A stretch of 64,000 nucleotides of DNA from Prosthecobacter sp. (lineage in GTDB: Bacteria > Verrucomicrobiota > Verrucomicrobiia > Verrucomicrobiales > Verrucomicrobiaceae): contig NZ_JAXMIH010000030.1 of assembly GCF_034366625.1 (NCBI RefSeq), positions 62,001-126,000 on the forward strand, given 5' to 3'. Made by a program: the position numbers and the translations under genes. This document shows positions 7,678-16,347 of this stretch, piece by piece. The notes beneath the pieces were generated by a model. It was not told where the DNA came from. It made no database searches and saw only the letters and a program-made list of their open reading frames with translations. Each line of letters opens with the position of its first letter. The stretch's first letter is position 1.

Positions 7678-8265
7678 TCAGTCAATAAGCCAGTAAAGAA
7701 CCTGATGCTTGCTCTGCGATACAGCGACTCCTTTGGCGAAAAAATTGCCATTAGGTTCTTTGGGGTCACGTGCAGGTGATAAATCAAACCAGATAAAATC
7801 ATCCCCGAATTTGCGCGATTCATAGCTGGGTTCCTTCCCAAACCAGGATCTCGGGCACCACTCCTTTGGAATGACATACGGACGAGAAATCGCCATGTCG
7901 GCAGACAAGGCCTGATGCTCCGCCCGCAAGCGTTGCTCGATCTTGGACGTTTCGGCAGAGGACAGGGTTAGTAGAAGAAGGATCTGCGCACCTCGGAATC
8001 CAAATCTATAAAACATGGCATCACTTGCCGATGATGGGATGCGTTCAGGAAAGTGATCGAAGTAACAGTGGTTTCTGTCGTTCCCAGCTTCCTTTCGTTT
8101 AGGATCACCGACGATCTTGTCGTAGCGCCACAAACTGGTGGTGGGCGTAAATGCGTCATAGACTAAAACGACAGGCACCGCCAAAAGCGCAAAACCAAGG
8201 GCGCAGACGATGAAGAGAGGGGCTTTGATGAGGCGAATGAATTTTTCCCTGATCATAAGAATCAT
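7678..8265 (-). CDS. Hypothetical membrane-anchored protein
   Basis: The 195-residue protein has an N-terminal hydrophobic anchor (about residues 15-36) and a second hydrophobic stretch (about 90-103, QILLLLTLSS). A soluble C-terminal region with several Trp residues follows, rich in Phe/Tyr and charged residues. The start at 8265 is supported by GAGGTG about 6 bases upstream; a second ATG lies three codons in. No family is recognised. It lies between the FKBP lipoprotein and the thioredoxin-like gene on the same strand, but with gaps of about 80 and 120 bases an operon is uncertain. Confidence 0.55.
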   Translation of the reverse strand: MILMIREKFIRLIKAPLFIVCALGFALLAVPVVLVYDAFTPTTSLWRYDKIVGDPKRKEAGNDRNHCYFDHFPERIPSSASDAMFYRFGFRGAQILLLLTLSSAETSKIEQRLRAEHQALSADMAISRPYVIPKEWCPRSWFGKEPSYESRKFGDDFIWFDLSPARDPKEPNGNFFAKGVAVSQSKHQVLYWLID

Positions 8266-8383
8266 TTTTCACACCTCACACCTGCGTCACAAGATAGTGA
8301 ACTGCGTGCGATTACACACCAGATTGCGATGGTGGTGGTAAGCTGCCCAGTTCACCGGGTGTCCCTTCTCTGATGAACCTCGA

Positions 8384-8824
8384 CTACTTTTTCTTCGCCT
8401 TGGCATCCTCCAGCTTCTTCGCGGCCTTCTGCGCGTCGCGGAGGAGATCTTCGAAGTCTTTGGCGCTGCCATAGCCGGTGCGGCCGGCCAGTTGGGTGCC
8501 GTCGGCGGCGGCCACGACGACGAAGGGCAGCGTGGAGCCTTCCACCTTGAACTTCTCACGGAACAGGGCGCTCGTGGTCGCATCATCGCAGTTCACGTCG
8601 GCATAGACGAACTTGCTCTCCGAGAGCCGCACCTGCCGCTTCTCGATCATGCCCTTGAGCGCCTGGCAGTTGCCGCAGGCCTCACGGCCATACTGCACGA
8701 ACAGCATCTTCCCCTGGCCCTGCGCCGTCTCCAGCGCCGATTTCAAATTGGTAATCTTGTCGGGGCCGCCCGCAAGCGCGGCGGAGGCAAGCAGCAGGGC
8801 GAAGGAGGCGAGCAGAGTTTTCAT
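8384..8824 (-). CDS. Exported thioredoxin-like protein (CGNC)
   Basis: The start at 8822-8824 gives 145 residues with a clean signal peptide (MKTLLASFALLLASAALA), better than the longer reading from 8866. The mature protein has a thioredoxin fold: VQYGREACGNCQALK with Cys50 and Cys53 as the redox pair, then FVYADVNCDD and STLPFVVVAAADG, where the cis-proline loop is visible. A Lys/Ala-rich tail ends the protein. It probably works in the periplasm as a disulfide reductase or isomerase. CGNC is not the classical CGPC of cytosolic thioredoxins. Confidence 0.82.
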   Translation of the reverse strand: MKTLLASFALLLASAALAGGPDKITNLKSALETAQGQGKMLFVQYGREACGNCQALKGMIEKRQVRLSESKFVYADVNCDDATTSALFREKFKVEGSTLPFVVVAAADGTQLAGRTGYGSAKDFEDLLRDAQKAAKKLEDAKAKKK

Positions 8825-8964
8825 GGTGATGAAGGATGGGTTGGGTGTTCGACGGCTGCATCCCATCAGAAAGCGGCCCGCGCTTCAAGCGCGTTTTTAC
8901 CCGGTCATTCGGAGGGCAGCGCTAACACCTTCATTTTCTGAGGGGGTAGCTCGGTCCGGTTCCT

Positions 8965-9342
8965 CACCAGCCTTTGGCTGCTGGCAGGCATGAAGGTCGG
9001 GAACGTCACCGCCCATTGGCTGGCAGCACCTTGGAGAGTGGGGAACATCACCACCCATCGGCTGGCGGCACCTCGGAGAGTGGAGAACGTCACCGCCCAA
9101 TGGCTGGCGGCACCCTGGAGCATGGGGAATGTCACCGCCCATTGGCTGGCGACACTTGGGAGCATGGGGGATGTCGCCGCCTATTGGCTGGCGACACCTC
9201 GGAGAGTGGGGAGCATCACCGCTCTTTAGCTGCCAACATCTGGGAGATTTCAGGATGCCACGCCGCTTTGGCCGGTGAGGCTCCCGACTTTGCTGGGTGC
9301 CAGGACGCTTTGGCTGGCGAGGCTCCCGAGCTTGCTGAACGC
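8965..9342. repeat. Nine-unit 42-bp tandem repeat (minisatellite)
   Basis: Units of exactly 42 bases begin at 8965, 9007, 9049, 9091, 9133, 9175, 9217, 9259 and 9301. The consensus core is CACCGCCCATTGGCTGGCG followed by a purine-rich GGAGAGTGGGGAAC-like half. The central units (9007-9216) are most alike and the outer ones decay. Because 42 is a multiple of three, several frames on both strands stay open and encode 14-residue repeats, but none has a credible start or function. It fills most of the 8825-9450 gap between the thioredoxin-like gene and the restriction enzyme; nothing else is seen there. Confidence 0.85.
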
Positions 9343-9450
9343 CAGTTTCCTTTGCGACTTCGAGCGCTCGGGCTCCGCGCCTGTTGATCGCGAAAAGCAA
9401 CTTTGCCCGTGCGCTCTCGGCACAGCCTGCCATCATCGCCGCTTCTCCTC

Positions 9451-12400
9451 ATGGCCGTCGAAACCAAGCCCCTGTTCAATCCCGAGCTCATCCGTCAGCA
9501 GGTGCATGCCTTCACGCTGCCGGATGCTGTGGAGACAGCGCGCCCCCGCCTCCAGCATTGGGCGGACCTCATCGCTTCGGGTAAAGCAGACACCTTCAAA
9601 GAAACCGCGCTGCTGCCCGAGTTCCTCACGGACATCTTCGGCCAGCTTCTTGGTTACACCGGCCCCGCGGGCCCCGGCGACAGCTTCACGCTGCTGCGCG
9701 AGACGCATGTCGAGGTGGACGGTCAGTTCGCCGATGCCGCGCTCGGGCGCTTCACCAGCGAGTCGAAGAAGTTCACTGTCGCCGTTGAGGGGAAGGGGAC
9801 ACGCGATCCGCTGGAACGCCCCTTCGCCGGACGCCGCATGTCCGCGGTCGATCAGGCGTATCGGTATGCGATCAATCTACCGTGTGACTGGATCATCGTC
9901 ACCTCCATGCGGGAGACGCGGCTGTATCACAAAGGCTCGAACCAGCAGACCTACGAGCGCTTCGAGACCACGCGACTCGCCAGCGATGCGGCGTTGTTGA
10001 TGCGCTTCGTCTTCCTGCTCGGTGCGGCGCGCGTCGTGCCGGAGTCGGGAGCTTGTCACCTCGACGCCTTGCTGCGTTCGTCCGAGTCCGCCGGACGTGA
10101 ACTGACGAATCAGTTCTACGCGCTCTACGCCGACATCCGCCAGCAGGTCTTCGTCCAGCTCCGCAGCGCCAATGCCACGGTGCCGCCGGAGGAAATCCTG
10201 CGCTGCACCCAGAAGCTGCTCGACCGCATCCTGTTCTGCTCTTTCTGCGAGGATCGCGTCCTGCTGCCGCCGAACACCGTCCGCTGCGCCTTCGAGCACC
10301 ACGATCCCTACCATCCCCGGCCCATCTGGGAAAACTTTCGCGGCCTGTTCCGCTCCGTTGATGTTGGCAATGCCGGGCTGAAGATTCCCGCCTACAACGG
10401 CGGCCTCTTTGCGCATGACGCGGGCCTCGACACGCTCGCCGTGCCCGATGATGTCTGCGCCCTGTTCCGCGACCTCGCCGAATACGATTACCGCCCCGCG
10501 CGTGAGATGGCCGAGGCCGACGACACGCAGGAAATCCATCCCGTCATCGACGTGGACATCCTGGGCCACATCTTCGAGCAGTCCATCACCGAACTGGAGC
10601 GTCTGCGGCAGGAATTGGGAATGACCTACGGCACCGTGGATGAAAAGCAGGCGAAGACTCGCCGCAAAAAGGAAGGCGCGTTCTACACACCGGCGTTCAT
10701 CACGCGCTACAACGTCGAGCAAGCGCTGGGCGGCGTGGTGAAAGTCCGCTTCGAGGCTTTGCGTGTGAAACATGCGGCGGAAGCCGTCGCCACGGCGCGG
10801 AAGACGCTGACCGATCCCAATGCCTACGACCTCGCCGCGCTCAATGAGCCGCAGCGCAAGGCGCTCATCCGCTTCTGGGAAGCCTGGCAGGAAGTGCTCA
10901 AGACCCTCCGCATCCTCGATCCCGCCTGCGGCAGCGGCGCTTACCTCATCGAGGCGTTCGATCAGCTCCACGCGCTCTACGAAATCTCCAACGCCCGCTT
11001 GGAGGAGCTGCGCGGCCACCGCACGCTCTTTGATCTCGACCGCCAGATCCTCCAGCACAACCTCTACGGCGTCGATCTCAACGCCGAGGCCATCCAAATC
11101 TGCCAGCTCAGCCTGTGGATCAAAACCGCCGCGCATGGCAAGCTGCTCACCAGTCTTGATCACAGCATCCGCGAGGGCAACAGCATCATCAGCGACCCCG
11201 CCGTGCATCCCAAAGCCTTCGATTGGCAGACCGCCTTCCCCGAAGTCTTCGCGCAGGGCGGCTTCGATGTCGTCGTCGGCAATCCGCCCTATGTGCGGCA
11301 GGAACTCCTCACGCCCTTCAAGCCCTGGCTCGAAGCGCACTACGCCAGCTACCACGGCATGGCCGACCTCTACGTTTACTTTTATGAGCTGGGCCTGCGC
11401 GTGTTGAAGCCCGGCGGCCTCATGTCCTACATCGTCACCAACAAATGGATGAAGGCCGGCTACGGCGAGCCGCTGCGCCGTTTCTTCCGTGATCAGGCCT
11501 GGGTGCGCAGCGTCGTGGACTTCGGCCACGCCAAGCAAATCTTCGAGGAGGCCGATGTCTTCCCCTGCATCATCGTCGCCGAGAAACCCACCAGCGAAGA
11601 CAAGCCCAAGACCGCCCGCCTCTGCACCATCCCCCGCGAGCAGCTCCGCATCGACGACCTCAGCGTGCAGATCGAGAAGGAAGGCGCGGAGATGGATGTC
11701 GAACAGCTCGGCGTGGAAAGCTGGCAATTGGAACCGCAGGCGGTTTCCGGTTTGATTCAAAAGATACGCAGCACCGGCAAGCCGCTCAAAAGCTTCGCAG
11801 GCGTGAAGCCGCTTCGCGGCATCGTCACGGGATGTAATGAAGCATTCCTCATCGACTCCAAGACAAGGAACGACATCGTCAAAGCCGATCCCAAGAGCAG
11901 TGAGATCATTCATCCCTACCTGCGCGGGCAGGACGTGAACCGCTGGCAATCGGAGTGGGCCGAAACGTGGATCATCTTCACGCGCCGAGGTATCGACATC
12001 GACGCCTATCCCGGAGTGAAGTGCCACTTGGAGCAGTTCAAGCAACAGCTTGAACCCAAGCCCAATGATTGGACTGGAGGCGAATGGCCAGGCCGCAAAG
12101 CAGGCACCTACAAGTGGTTCGAGATTCAAGACTCGATCGACTACTGGCGTGAGTTCGAGAAGCCGAAGATCAGCTACCAAGAGATTCAGTTTCATCCGTG
12201 CTATGCCTTGGACACCAAGGGCTTCTATGGGAACAACAAGACCTTCTTCATCACCTGCGACGATCTTTACCTTCTCGCCGTGCTGAACTCGCCGCTGATG
12301 TGGTGGCACAACTGGCGTTACCTCCCACACATGAAGGACGAAGCGCTTTCACCGCTTGGATTCCTCATGGAAGCGTTGCCCATCGCCGAACCCACCGCGG

Positions 12401-12792
12401 CGATCCGTGCCGCCGTCGAAACTGCCGCACGCCGCCTCATCGACATCACCGCGAGCCAGCAGCAGACGCAGCACACCGTGCTCGACTGGTTGCGCGTGGA
12501 ATACGCCATCGAGAAGCCCAGCCAGAAACTGGCGGCCCTCACCGACCTCGATTCCGACGCCTTCATCGCCGAAGTGAAGAAACTGCGCGGCAAAAGCCAG
12601 CCCCTCACCGCCGCCAGCCTCGCCGCGTTGCGTGCCGAGCACACCCGCAGCATCGACCCCGCCCGCACCCTCGCCGCCGAAACGCTGACCATCGAGCGCA
12701 CTCTCAGCGACCTCATCAACCAAGCCTACGCCCTCACCCCCGAAGAAGTGAAGCTGATGTGGGCCACCGCCCCGCCGAGGATGCCGTTCTAA
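9451..12792 (+). CDS. Type IIG restriction-modification enzyme (Eco57I-like fused nuclease-methylase)
   Basis: The ATG at 9451 (MAVETKPLFNPELI) starts a 1,113-residue single-chain enzyme. The N-terminal part has a PD-(D/E)xK-type nuclease signature: an Asp in HVEVDGQFADAAL, then VAVEGKG at about 111-116. A helical region follows, then an N6-adenine methylase core with motif I LDPACGSGAYL (about 488) and motif IV NPPYV (about 611). The last third (RIVTGCNEAFLID, HPYLRGQDVNRW) resembles the target-recognition region of this family. It should cut and methylate one asymmetric DNA site. No separate specificity, helicase or BREX/DISARM-type genes flank it, so it appears to be a stand-alone defence system. 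It follows the tandem repeat closely. Confidence 0.88.
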   Translation: MAVETKPLFNPELIRQQVHAFTLPDAVETARPRLQHWADLIASGKADTFKETALLPEFLTDIFGQLLGYTGPAGPGDSFTLLRETHVEVDGQFADAALGRFTSESKKFTVAVEGKGTRDPLERPFAGRRMSAVDQAYRYAINLPCDWIIVTSMRETRLYHKGSNQQTYERFETTRLASDAALLMRFVFLLGAARVVPESGACHLDALLRSSESAGRELTNQFYALYADIRQQVFVQLRSANATVPPEEILRCTQKLLDRILFCSFCEDRVLLPPNTVRCAFEHHDPYHPRPIWENFRGLFRSVDVGNAGLKIPAYNGGLFAHDAGLDTLAVPDDVCALFRDLAEYDYRPAREMAEADDTQEIHPVIDVDILGHIFEQSITELERLRQELGMTYGTVDEKQAKTRRKKEGAFYTPAFITRYNVEQALGGVVKVRFEALRVKHAAEAVATARKTLTDPNAYDLAALNEPQRKALIRFWEAWQEVLKTLRILDPACGSGAYLIEAFDQLHALYEISNARLEELRGHRTLFDLDRQILQHNLYGVDLNAEAIQICQLSLWIKTAAHGKLLTSLDHSIREGNSIISDPAVHPKAFDWQTAFPEVFAQGGFDVVVGNPPYVRQELLTPFKPWLEAHYASYHGMADLYVYFYELGLRVLKPGGLMSYIVTNKWMKAGYGEPLRRFFRDQAWVRSVVDFGHAKQIFEEADVFPCIIVAEKPTSEDKPKTARLCTIPREQLRIDDLSVQIEKEGAEMDVEQLGVESWQLEPQAVSGLIQKIRSTGKPLKSFAGVKPLRGIVTGCNEAFLIDSKTRNDIVKADPKSSEIIHPYLRGQDVNRWQSEWAETWIIFTRRGIDIDAYPGVKCHLEQFKQQLEPKPNDWTGGEWPGRKAGTYKWFEIQDSIDYWREFEKPKISYQEIQFHPCYALDTKGFYGNNKTFFITCDDLYLLAVLNSPLMWWHNWRYLPHMKDEALSPLGFLMEALPIAEPTAAIRAAVETAARRLIDITASQQQTQHTVLDWLRVEYAIEKPSQKLAALTDLDSDAFIAEVKKLRGKSQPLTAASLAALRAEHTRSIDPARTLAAETLTIERTLSDLINQAYALTPEEVKLMWATAPPRMPF

Positions 12793-12810
12793 TTCCGTCT
12801 CACAACGATC

Positions 12811-13788
12811 ATGATCACGCTCACCGACCTGCCACTCCCATTACGCGGAGTGTTTGCCTTTCTGGACACCGTGCTTCCGCCAGAGACACGCGAGGCTTTC
12901 GCCACAACAGAGATCAATAAGGATCAGCCCGGCTTTCTGGTTTACGAATCATTCACCGGCAAGACGCAGCGGATCCTGATGGATACCTTTCAACTCATGA
13001 ATGGCTGCTCGCCCGTATGCCAATTTCTGGAGGAGTTCCACCTTTTTCACGAAACGGACATGGCCACGGCTCTGACCTGGGCCTATGGCCTGCATCAGCG
13101 AGGGAAAGACCCGCTGGAGGCATTGCGGGCGGATTATGCCTTCCGTTGGGAAGCATTGCTCAGTTGGATGACAAACGAACAGATTAATGCGGCCCGTAGC
13201 AGACGGCCCTTTTGTGAGCACCAGCCCCGCACAAAGCTAGGCGACCGGTGGGCACGCTGCGAAACTTACTGGCATGTGGGCACGATCGTCCTGCGCGGCG
13301 ACCGGCTGGTCTGTCACCAAATCGAGTGCTACCTGGACATGGACACGGAAATGGACTGGTTGGAGGATTCGGAATGGGCAAAGTTTCAAGCTCTTGGCGG
13401 GACAGAAGCTTTTCTCGCCGGAAAGTTTGAGTGGCCGCCGATAAGGCTCAGCATGACGACGAGCTTCGATGATGTCCGCGACGCGGTGCTCCACCTGCGC
13501 AAATTGGACCAAGTGCGCATCCTCTCGCTCGTGGCGAAGGAGGTGGCGGATGCGCACCCAGGCATCGACTTTCAGGACAACATCTGCGGAGGTTCGGCGC
13601 GCATCAGCCGCACACGCATCGCCGTCTGGCTGCTCGAAGCGCTGCGACGCGGTGGCAGGACGGATGCGGAACTGCTGGCCGCCTACCCCTCGCTCACCGC
13701 CGAGGATCTCGCCAATGCGTGGAACTATGCGCGCACGCACCGGGAGGAGATGGAGCGCGAGATCGCTGCCAATGGAGATGACGCATGA
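12811..13788 (+). CDS. Unknown N-terminal domain fused to a DUF433 antitoxin-type domain
   Basis: The 325-residue reading frame has two parts. Residues 1 to about 213 are not confidently recognised (LDTVLPPETREAF, many Trp and charged residues). The last ~110 residues, from an internal ATG at 13453 (MTTSFDDVRDAV), match the layout of stand-alone DUF433 proteins: DFQDNICGGSARISRTRIAVWLLEALRRGG, then AELLAAYPSLTAEDLANAW. DUF433 proteins are usually antitoxins for a PIN-like DUF5615 toxin. The internal ATG has AAGG 6 bases upstream, so a separate 111-residue antitoxin may be made. At the 3' end an ATG overlaps the stop (ATGA) and encodes only five codons, MIARL, before TAG, as if the toxin had been lost. 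The gene follows the restriction enzyme by 18 bases. Confidence 0.65.
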   Translation: MITLTDLPLPLRGVFAFLDTVLPPETREAFATTEINKDQPGFLVYESFTGKTQRILMDTFQLMNGCSPVCQFLEEFHLFHETDMATALTWAYGLHQRGKDPLEALRADYAFRWEALLSWMTNEQINAARSRRPFCEHQPRTKLGDRWARCETYWHVGTIVLRGDRLVCHQIECYLDMDTEMDWLEDSEWAKFQALGGTEAFLAGKFEWPPIRLSMTTSFDDVRDAVLHLRKLDQVRILSLVAKEVADAHPGIDFQDNICGGSARISRTRIAVWLLEALRRGGRTDAELLAAYPSLTAEDLANAWNYARTHREEMEREIAANGDDA

Positions 13789-13850
13789 TCGCCCGGCTCT
13801 AGCCGCCTGTCATATTTCCGATCAGCATGATTTGTGAAAAGCCGTTTGGT

Positions 13851-13921
13851 CCCGCAGATTCAGACAACCCACAGATTGTATGAGTCAGGAAAGAAATCTG
13901 CGGACTGTCTGAATCTGTGGG
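13851..13921. repeat. Large imperfect hairpin (27-bp arms, 17-base loop)
   Basis: The arm at 13851-13877 pairs with 13895-13921; the two differ at four of 27 positions when aligned as inverted copies. Each arm itself contains two versions of a CAGATT word, giving an internal repeat. It lies in the 13789-14110 gap, between a forward gene and a kinase gene transcribed toward it, so a bidirectional terminator or a dispersed palindromic element are both possible. No T run follows directly. Nothing else is seen in this gap. Confidence 0.75.
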
Positions 13922-14110
13922 AAATCACAAAACCTGATGACGCTGGGCATAACAGCATCTGCGCGGTCGGGTTTGCTGGAGTTCAAGCGGTGGAGCTGGC
14001 TGGCGACGTTTCCGCAAGCCTCCTTGCAGTGCCGCGTTTGGAATGTCAGGGCGAAATGGCGGCTGTCCCTCAAGCAGCAAGCACTTTGCCCGCAGCTCAT
14101 CACGGAGCGT

Positions 14111-16192
14111 TCAACGCTTCGGCACGCGCTGGATCTGCCAGATGTCCATGCCGCCCTGACCGCCGGGTCCATCCCAGGCGAACCAGAGGGTGCGGCCATC
14201 GGGTGACAGCCAGGGGGTGGCGACCTTGCCTTTGATCGGCCAGTCGAGGGGACTGGCACTGAAACTGCCGTGTTCATCTTGGACGCCCATGAATAGAACC
14301 GATGGGGACAGGTCAGCGGAATTGGCAGCATTCCGCATGAAGAGAATCGTGCGATTGTCAGAGGCCAGGAAGACCTGCCGCTCGGTGCCGGTGCTGTTGA
14401 CTCCGGTGCCCAAGTTCTCGGGCTGCTCGAAAGGTGAAGTGAGTGATTGGCGGCTGCTGCGCCAGACGTCCCACCAACCATGTCCTCCGGGCCGGTCGGA
14501 GATGAACAGCAGTGTGAGGCCATCAACAGAGAGGCTGGGGGCGAGATCGAGGCCGAGAACGTTCACCAGCGTGCCCAAATGGGTCTGTTCTCCCCAAGGC
14601 GAGCTTCGATCACGGCGCTGTCTTTGGTAGATGTCCAGGGATGGCCCGCCTTGGTGGTCCGGTCCCTGCGAAGCGCTGTAGAGCAAGGTGAGGCCGTCCG
14701 CGCTCATCCAAGGATTGGTCTCGGCTCTGTCTGTGTTCACCTCGTCGAGCGGCCGGGCTTCACCAAATGGCTCGCTCGGAGTGCGACGCGTGCATTCAAC
14801 CAAATCCTCGGGATGAAAGCGTGCGGACTGCACGGTGAGGACCAATCCGTCAGCGGTGATCGCCACGCCCTGTTCATCCTTGGCGCTGTTCACCATCGGC
14901 CCGAGGTTCATGGGCGCTGACCACTGGTAGTCGGCAGAAGTGAGGATGAAAGGAATGGTGCCGGGAGTTGCTGAAGACTGGGAGACGGGGAGTGGTGGAG
15001 GTGAGGAGCGGGGCTTTGCAAACCATGCGGAGGGCTTGTCGAACACGAAGAACACTCCCGCCGTGATCACGACCGCTGCGCTGAGGATGCTGACAAGGCG
15101 CAGTGTTTTTGATTTCGACTGTAGGGCGGGCGTTGCGCCTGTTGGGCTTTTGGCAGGCAGGCGGGGCGCTTGCTCCACAGCGTCCGTGAGCATGATCCGG
15201 GATACCTCCGTTTTCACCTCATCGGCCCGCGCGTAGCGGTCATTCGGATTGGGTTCCATCGCATGGGACACGATGGCGTCCCATTGCGGAACCACTCCAG
15301 GACGTTGCGACGGTGGCTTCCACGCGCCGCGCGGGAGGTCACCGGTGATCATCTGGTAGATCATGACGCCTAGCGCATAGATGTCCGCACGGTGGTCCAC
15401 CACTCCGGCGGCATTGAACTGCTCCGGCGCCGCGTAGTCGGGTGTGCCCATGCCGGTGCCAGCCTTGGTGCGGAAGTCACTGTCCACGTCATAGCGTTTG
15501 GCCAGTCCGAAGTCGCACATCTTCACCCGGCCATCGCGCGTGAGCATGATGTTGCTGGGTTTGATGTCACGGTGGATGATGCCGTGGTCGTGCGCGAACT
15601 GAAGCGCGTCACAAATCTGCGGCAGCAGCTTCATCGCCATCTCCTGCGTCATCTGGCCGCTGCGGATGACGCCCACCAAATCCGCGCCATCGACAAGCTC
15701 CATGACGATGTAGAGGTAGTCCGGCCCCGCTTCACCGTAGTCGATGACACTGACAATGTTTGGATGGTTCAGCTTCGCCAGCGCCAGTGCCTCGCGGCGG
15801 AAGCGTTCCTCATAGCCGCGGTCCTTGGCTTGATCACGCCGCATGATCTTGATGGCCACGGGGCGTTGCAGGCGCACTTGCGTGCCTTTGTAAACCGCGC
15901 CCATGCCACCCTGACCGAGGAAACTTTCCACCGAGTAGTTGTCCTTCGGCAGCAGTGCGGTGAGTTCCTCCGGCAGCGGGATGTCGCTGTTGTTGTTGTC
16001 TTCCGAAAGTGTCGGATGTGGCCCGGATAATGGCAGGGTGGCGGCGTCTGGATCGAGAGGAGCGGTGTCGAGCTGCGAAGGCTGGAGGGCTGCGGACGAG
16101 AGGCACTGCGCACAGCGACCGTCTGGACCTTCGGCAGGCAGGGCTTTGCCGCATTGCGGGCAAGTTTTCGGTGCGGCGGGCGAATCGCTCAT
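14111..16192 (-). CDS. Receptor-like Ser/Thr protein kinase with extracytoplasmic PD40 repeats
   Basis: The start at 16192 (MSDSPAAPKTCPQCGK) gives 693 residues. Domains in order: a zinc-ribbon-like Cys4 (C11, C14, C27, C30), an acidic linker, and a Hanks-type kinase (about 87-335). The kinase has GQGGMGAVYKG, Lys115, HRDIKPSN (207-214), DFG (227-229) and GTPDYAAPE. One transmembrane helix (about 366-384) follows, then an outside region with several WD40-like/PD40 blades (for example SADGLTLLYS, SVDGLTLLFISDRPGG, SPDGRTLWFAW). All catalytic residues are present, so it should phosphorylate cytosolic Ser/Thr targets in response to a signal sensed by the propeller. Partner unknown. It is divergent from the lactonase at 16348. 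Confidence 0.92.
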   Translation of the reverse strand: MSDSPAAPKTCPQCGKALPAEGPDGRCAQCLSSAALQPSQLDTAPLDPDAATLPLSGPHPTLSEDNNNSDIPLPEELTALLPKDNYSVESFLGQGGMGAVYKGTQVRLQRPVAIKIMRRDQAKDRGYEERFRREALALAKLNHPNIVSVIDYGEAGPDYLYIVMELVDGADLVGVIRSGQMTQEMAMKLLPQICDALQFAHDHGIIHRDIKPSNIMLTRDGRVKMCDFGLAKRYDVDSDFRTKAGTGMGTPDYAAPEQFNAAGVVDHRADIYALGVMIYQMITGDLPRGAWKPPSQRPGVVPQWDAIVSHAMEPNPNDRYARADEVKTEVSRIMLTDAVEQAPRLPAKSPTGATPALQSKSKTLRLVSILSAAVVITAGVFFVFDKPSAWFAKPRSSPPPLPVSQSSATPGTIPFILTSADYQWSAPMNLGPMVNSAKDEQGVAITADGLVLTVQSARFHPEDLVECTRRTPSEPFGEARPLDEVNTDRAETNPWMSADGLTLLYSASQGPDHQGGPSLDIYQRQRRDRSSPWGEQTHLGTLVNVLGLDLAPSLSVDGLTLLFISDRPGGHGWWDVWRSSRQSLTSPFEQPENLGTGVNSTGTERQVFLASDNRTILFMRNAANSADLSPSVLFMGVQDEHGSFSASPLDWPIKGKVATPWLSPDGRTLWFAWDGPGGQGGMDIWQIQRVPKR

Positions 16193-16347
16193 GCGGTTTG
16201 ACTGACGGCCAGATAGGCGGGGGCCGCCAATGGTTTCAAGTGGCAATCACGACGGCGAATGCAACCGGACGCTTCAACGCAGGCATTTTCATTGGAGAGA
16301 TGACGCAGGCAGTTCGTTTACTGCGCACTCAACTCAACCACCTCACC

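Noticed and set aside
8965-9342. CRISPR array
   Set aside because: Units are contiguous and diverge along their whole length; there are no unique spacers between constant repeats and no cas genes.
8897-9436. Possible genes encoding 14-residue repeats across the minisatellite, on both strands
   Set aside because: Open frames follow automatically from a 42-bp unit; no signal peptide, ribosome-binding site or known repeat protein is seen.
9877-12330. Long open frame (about 817 codons) on the reverse strand opposite the type IIG gene
   Set aside because: It mirrors the forward gene in a GC-rich region and its translation is Ala/Leu/Val/Asp-rich without any motif, whereas the forward strand carries complete enzyme motifs.
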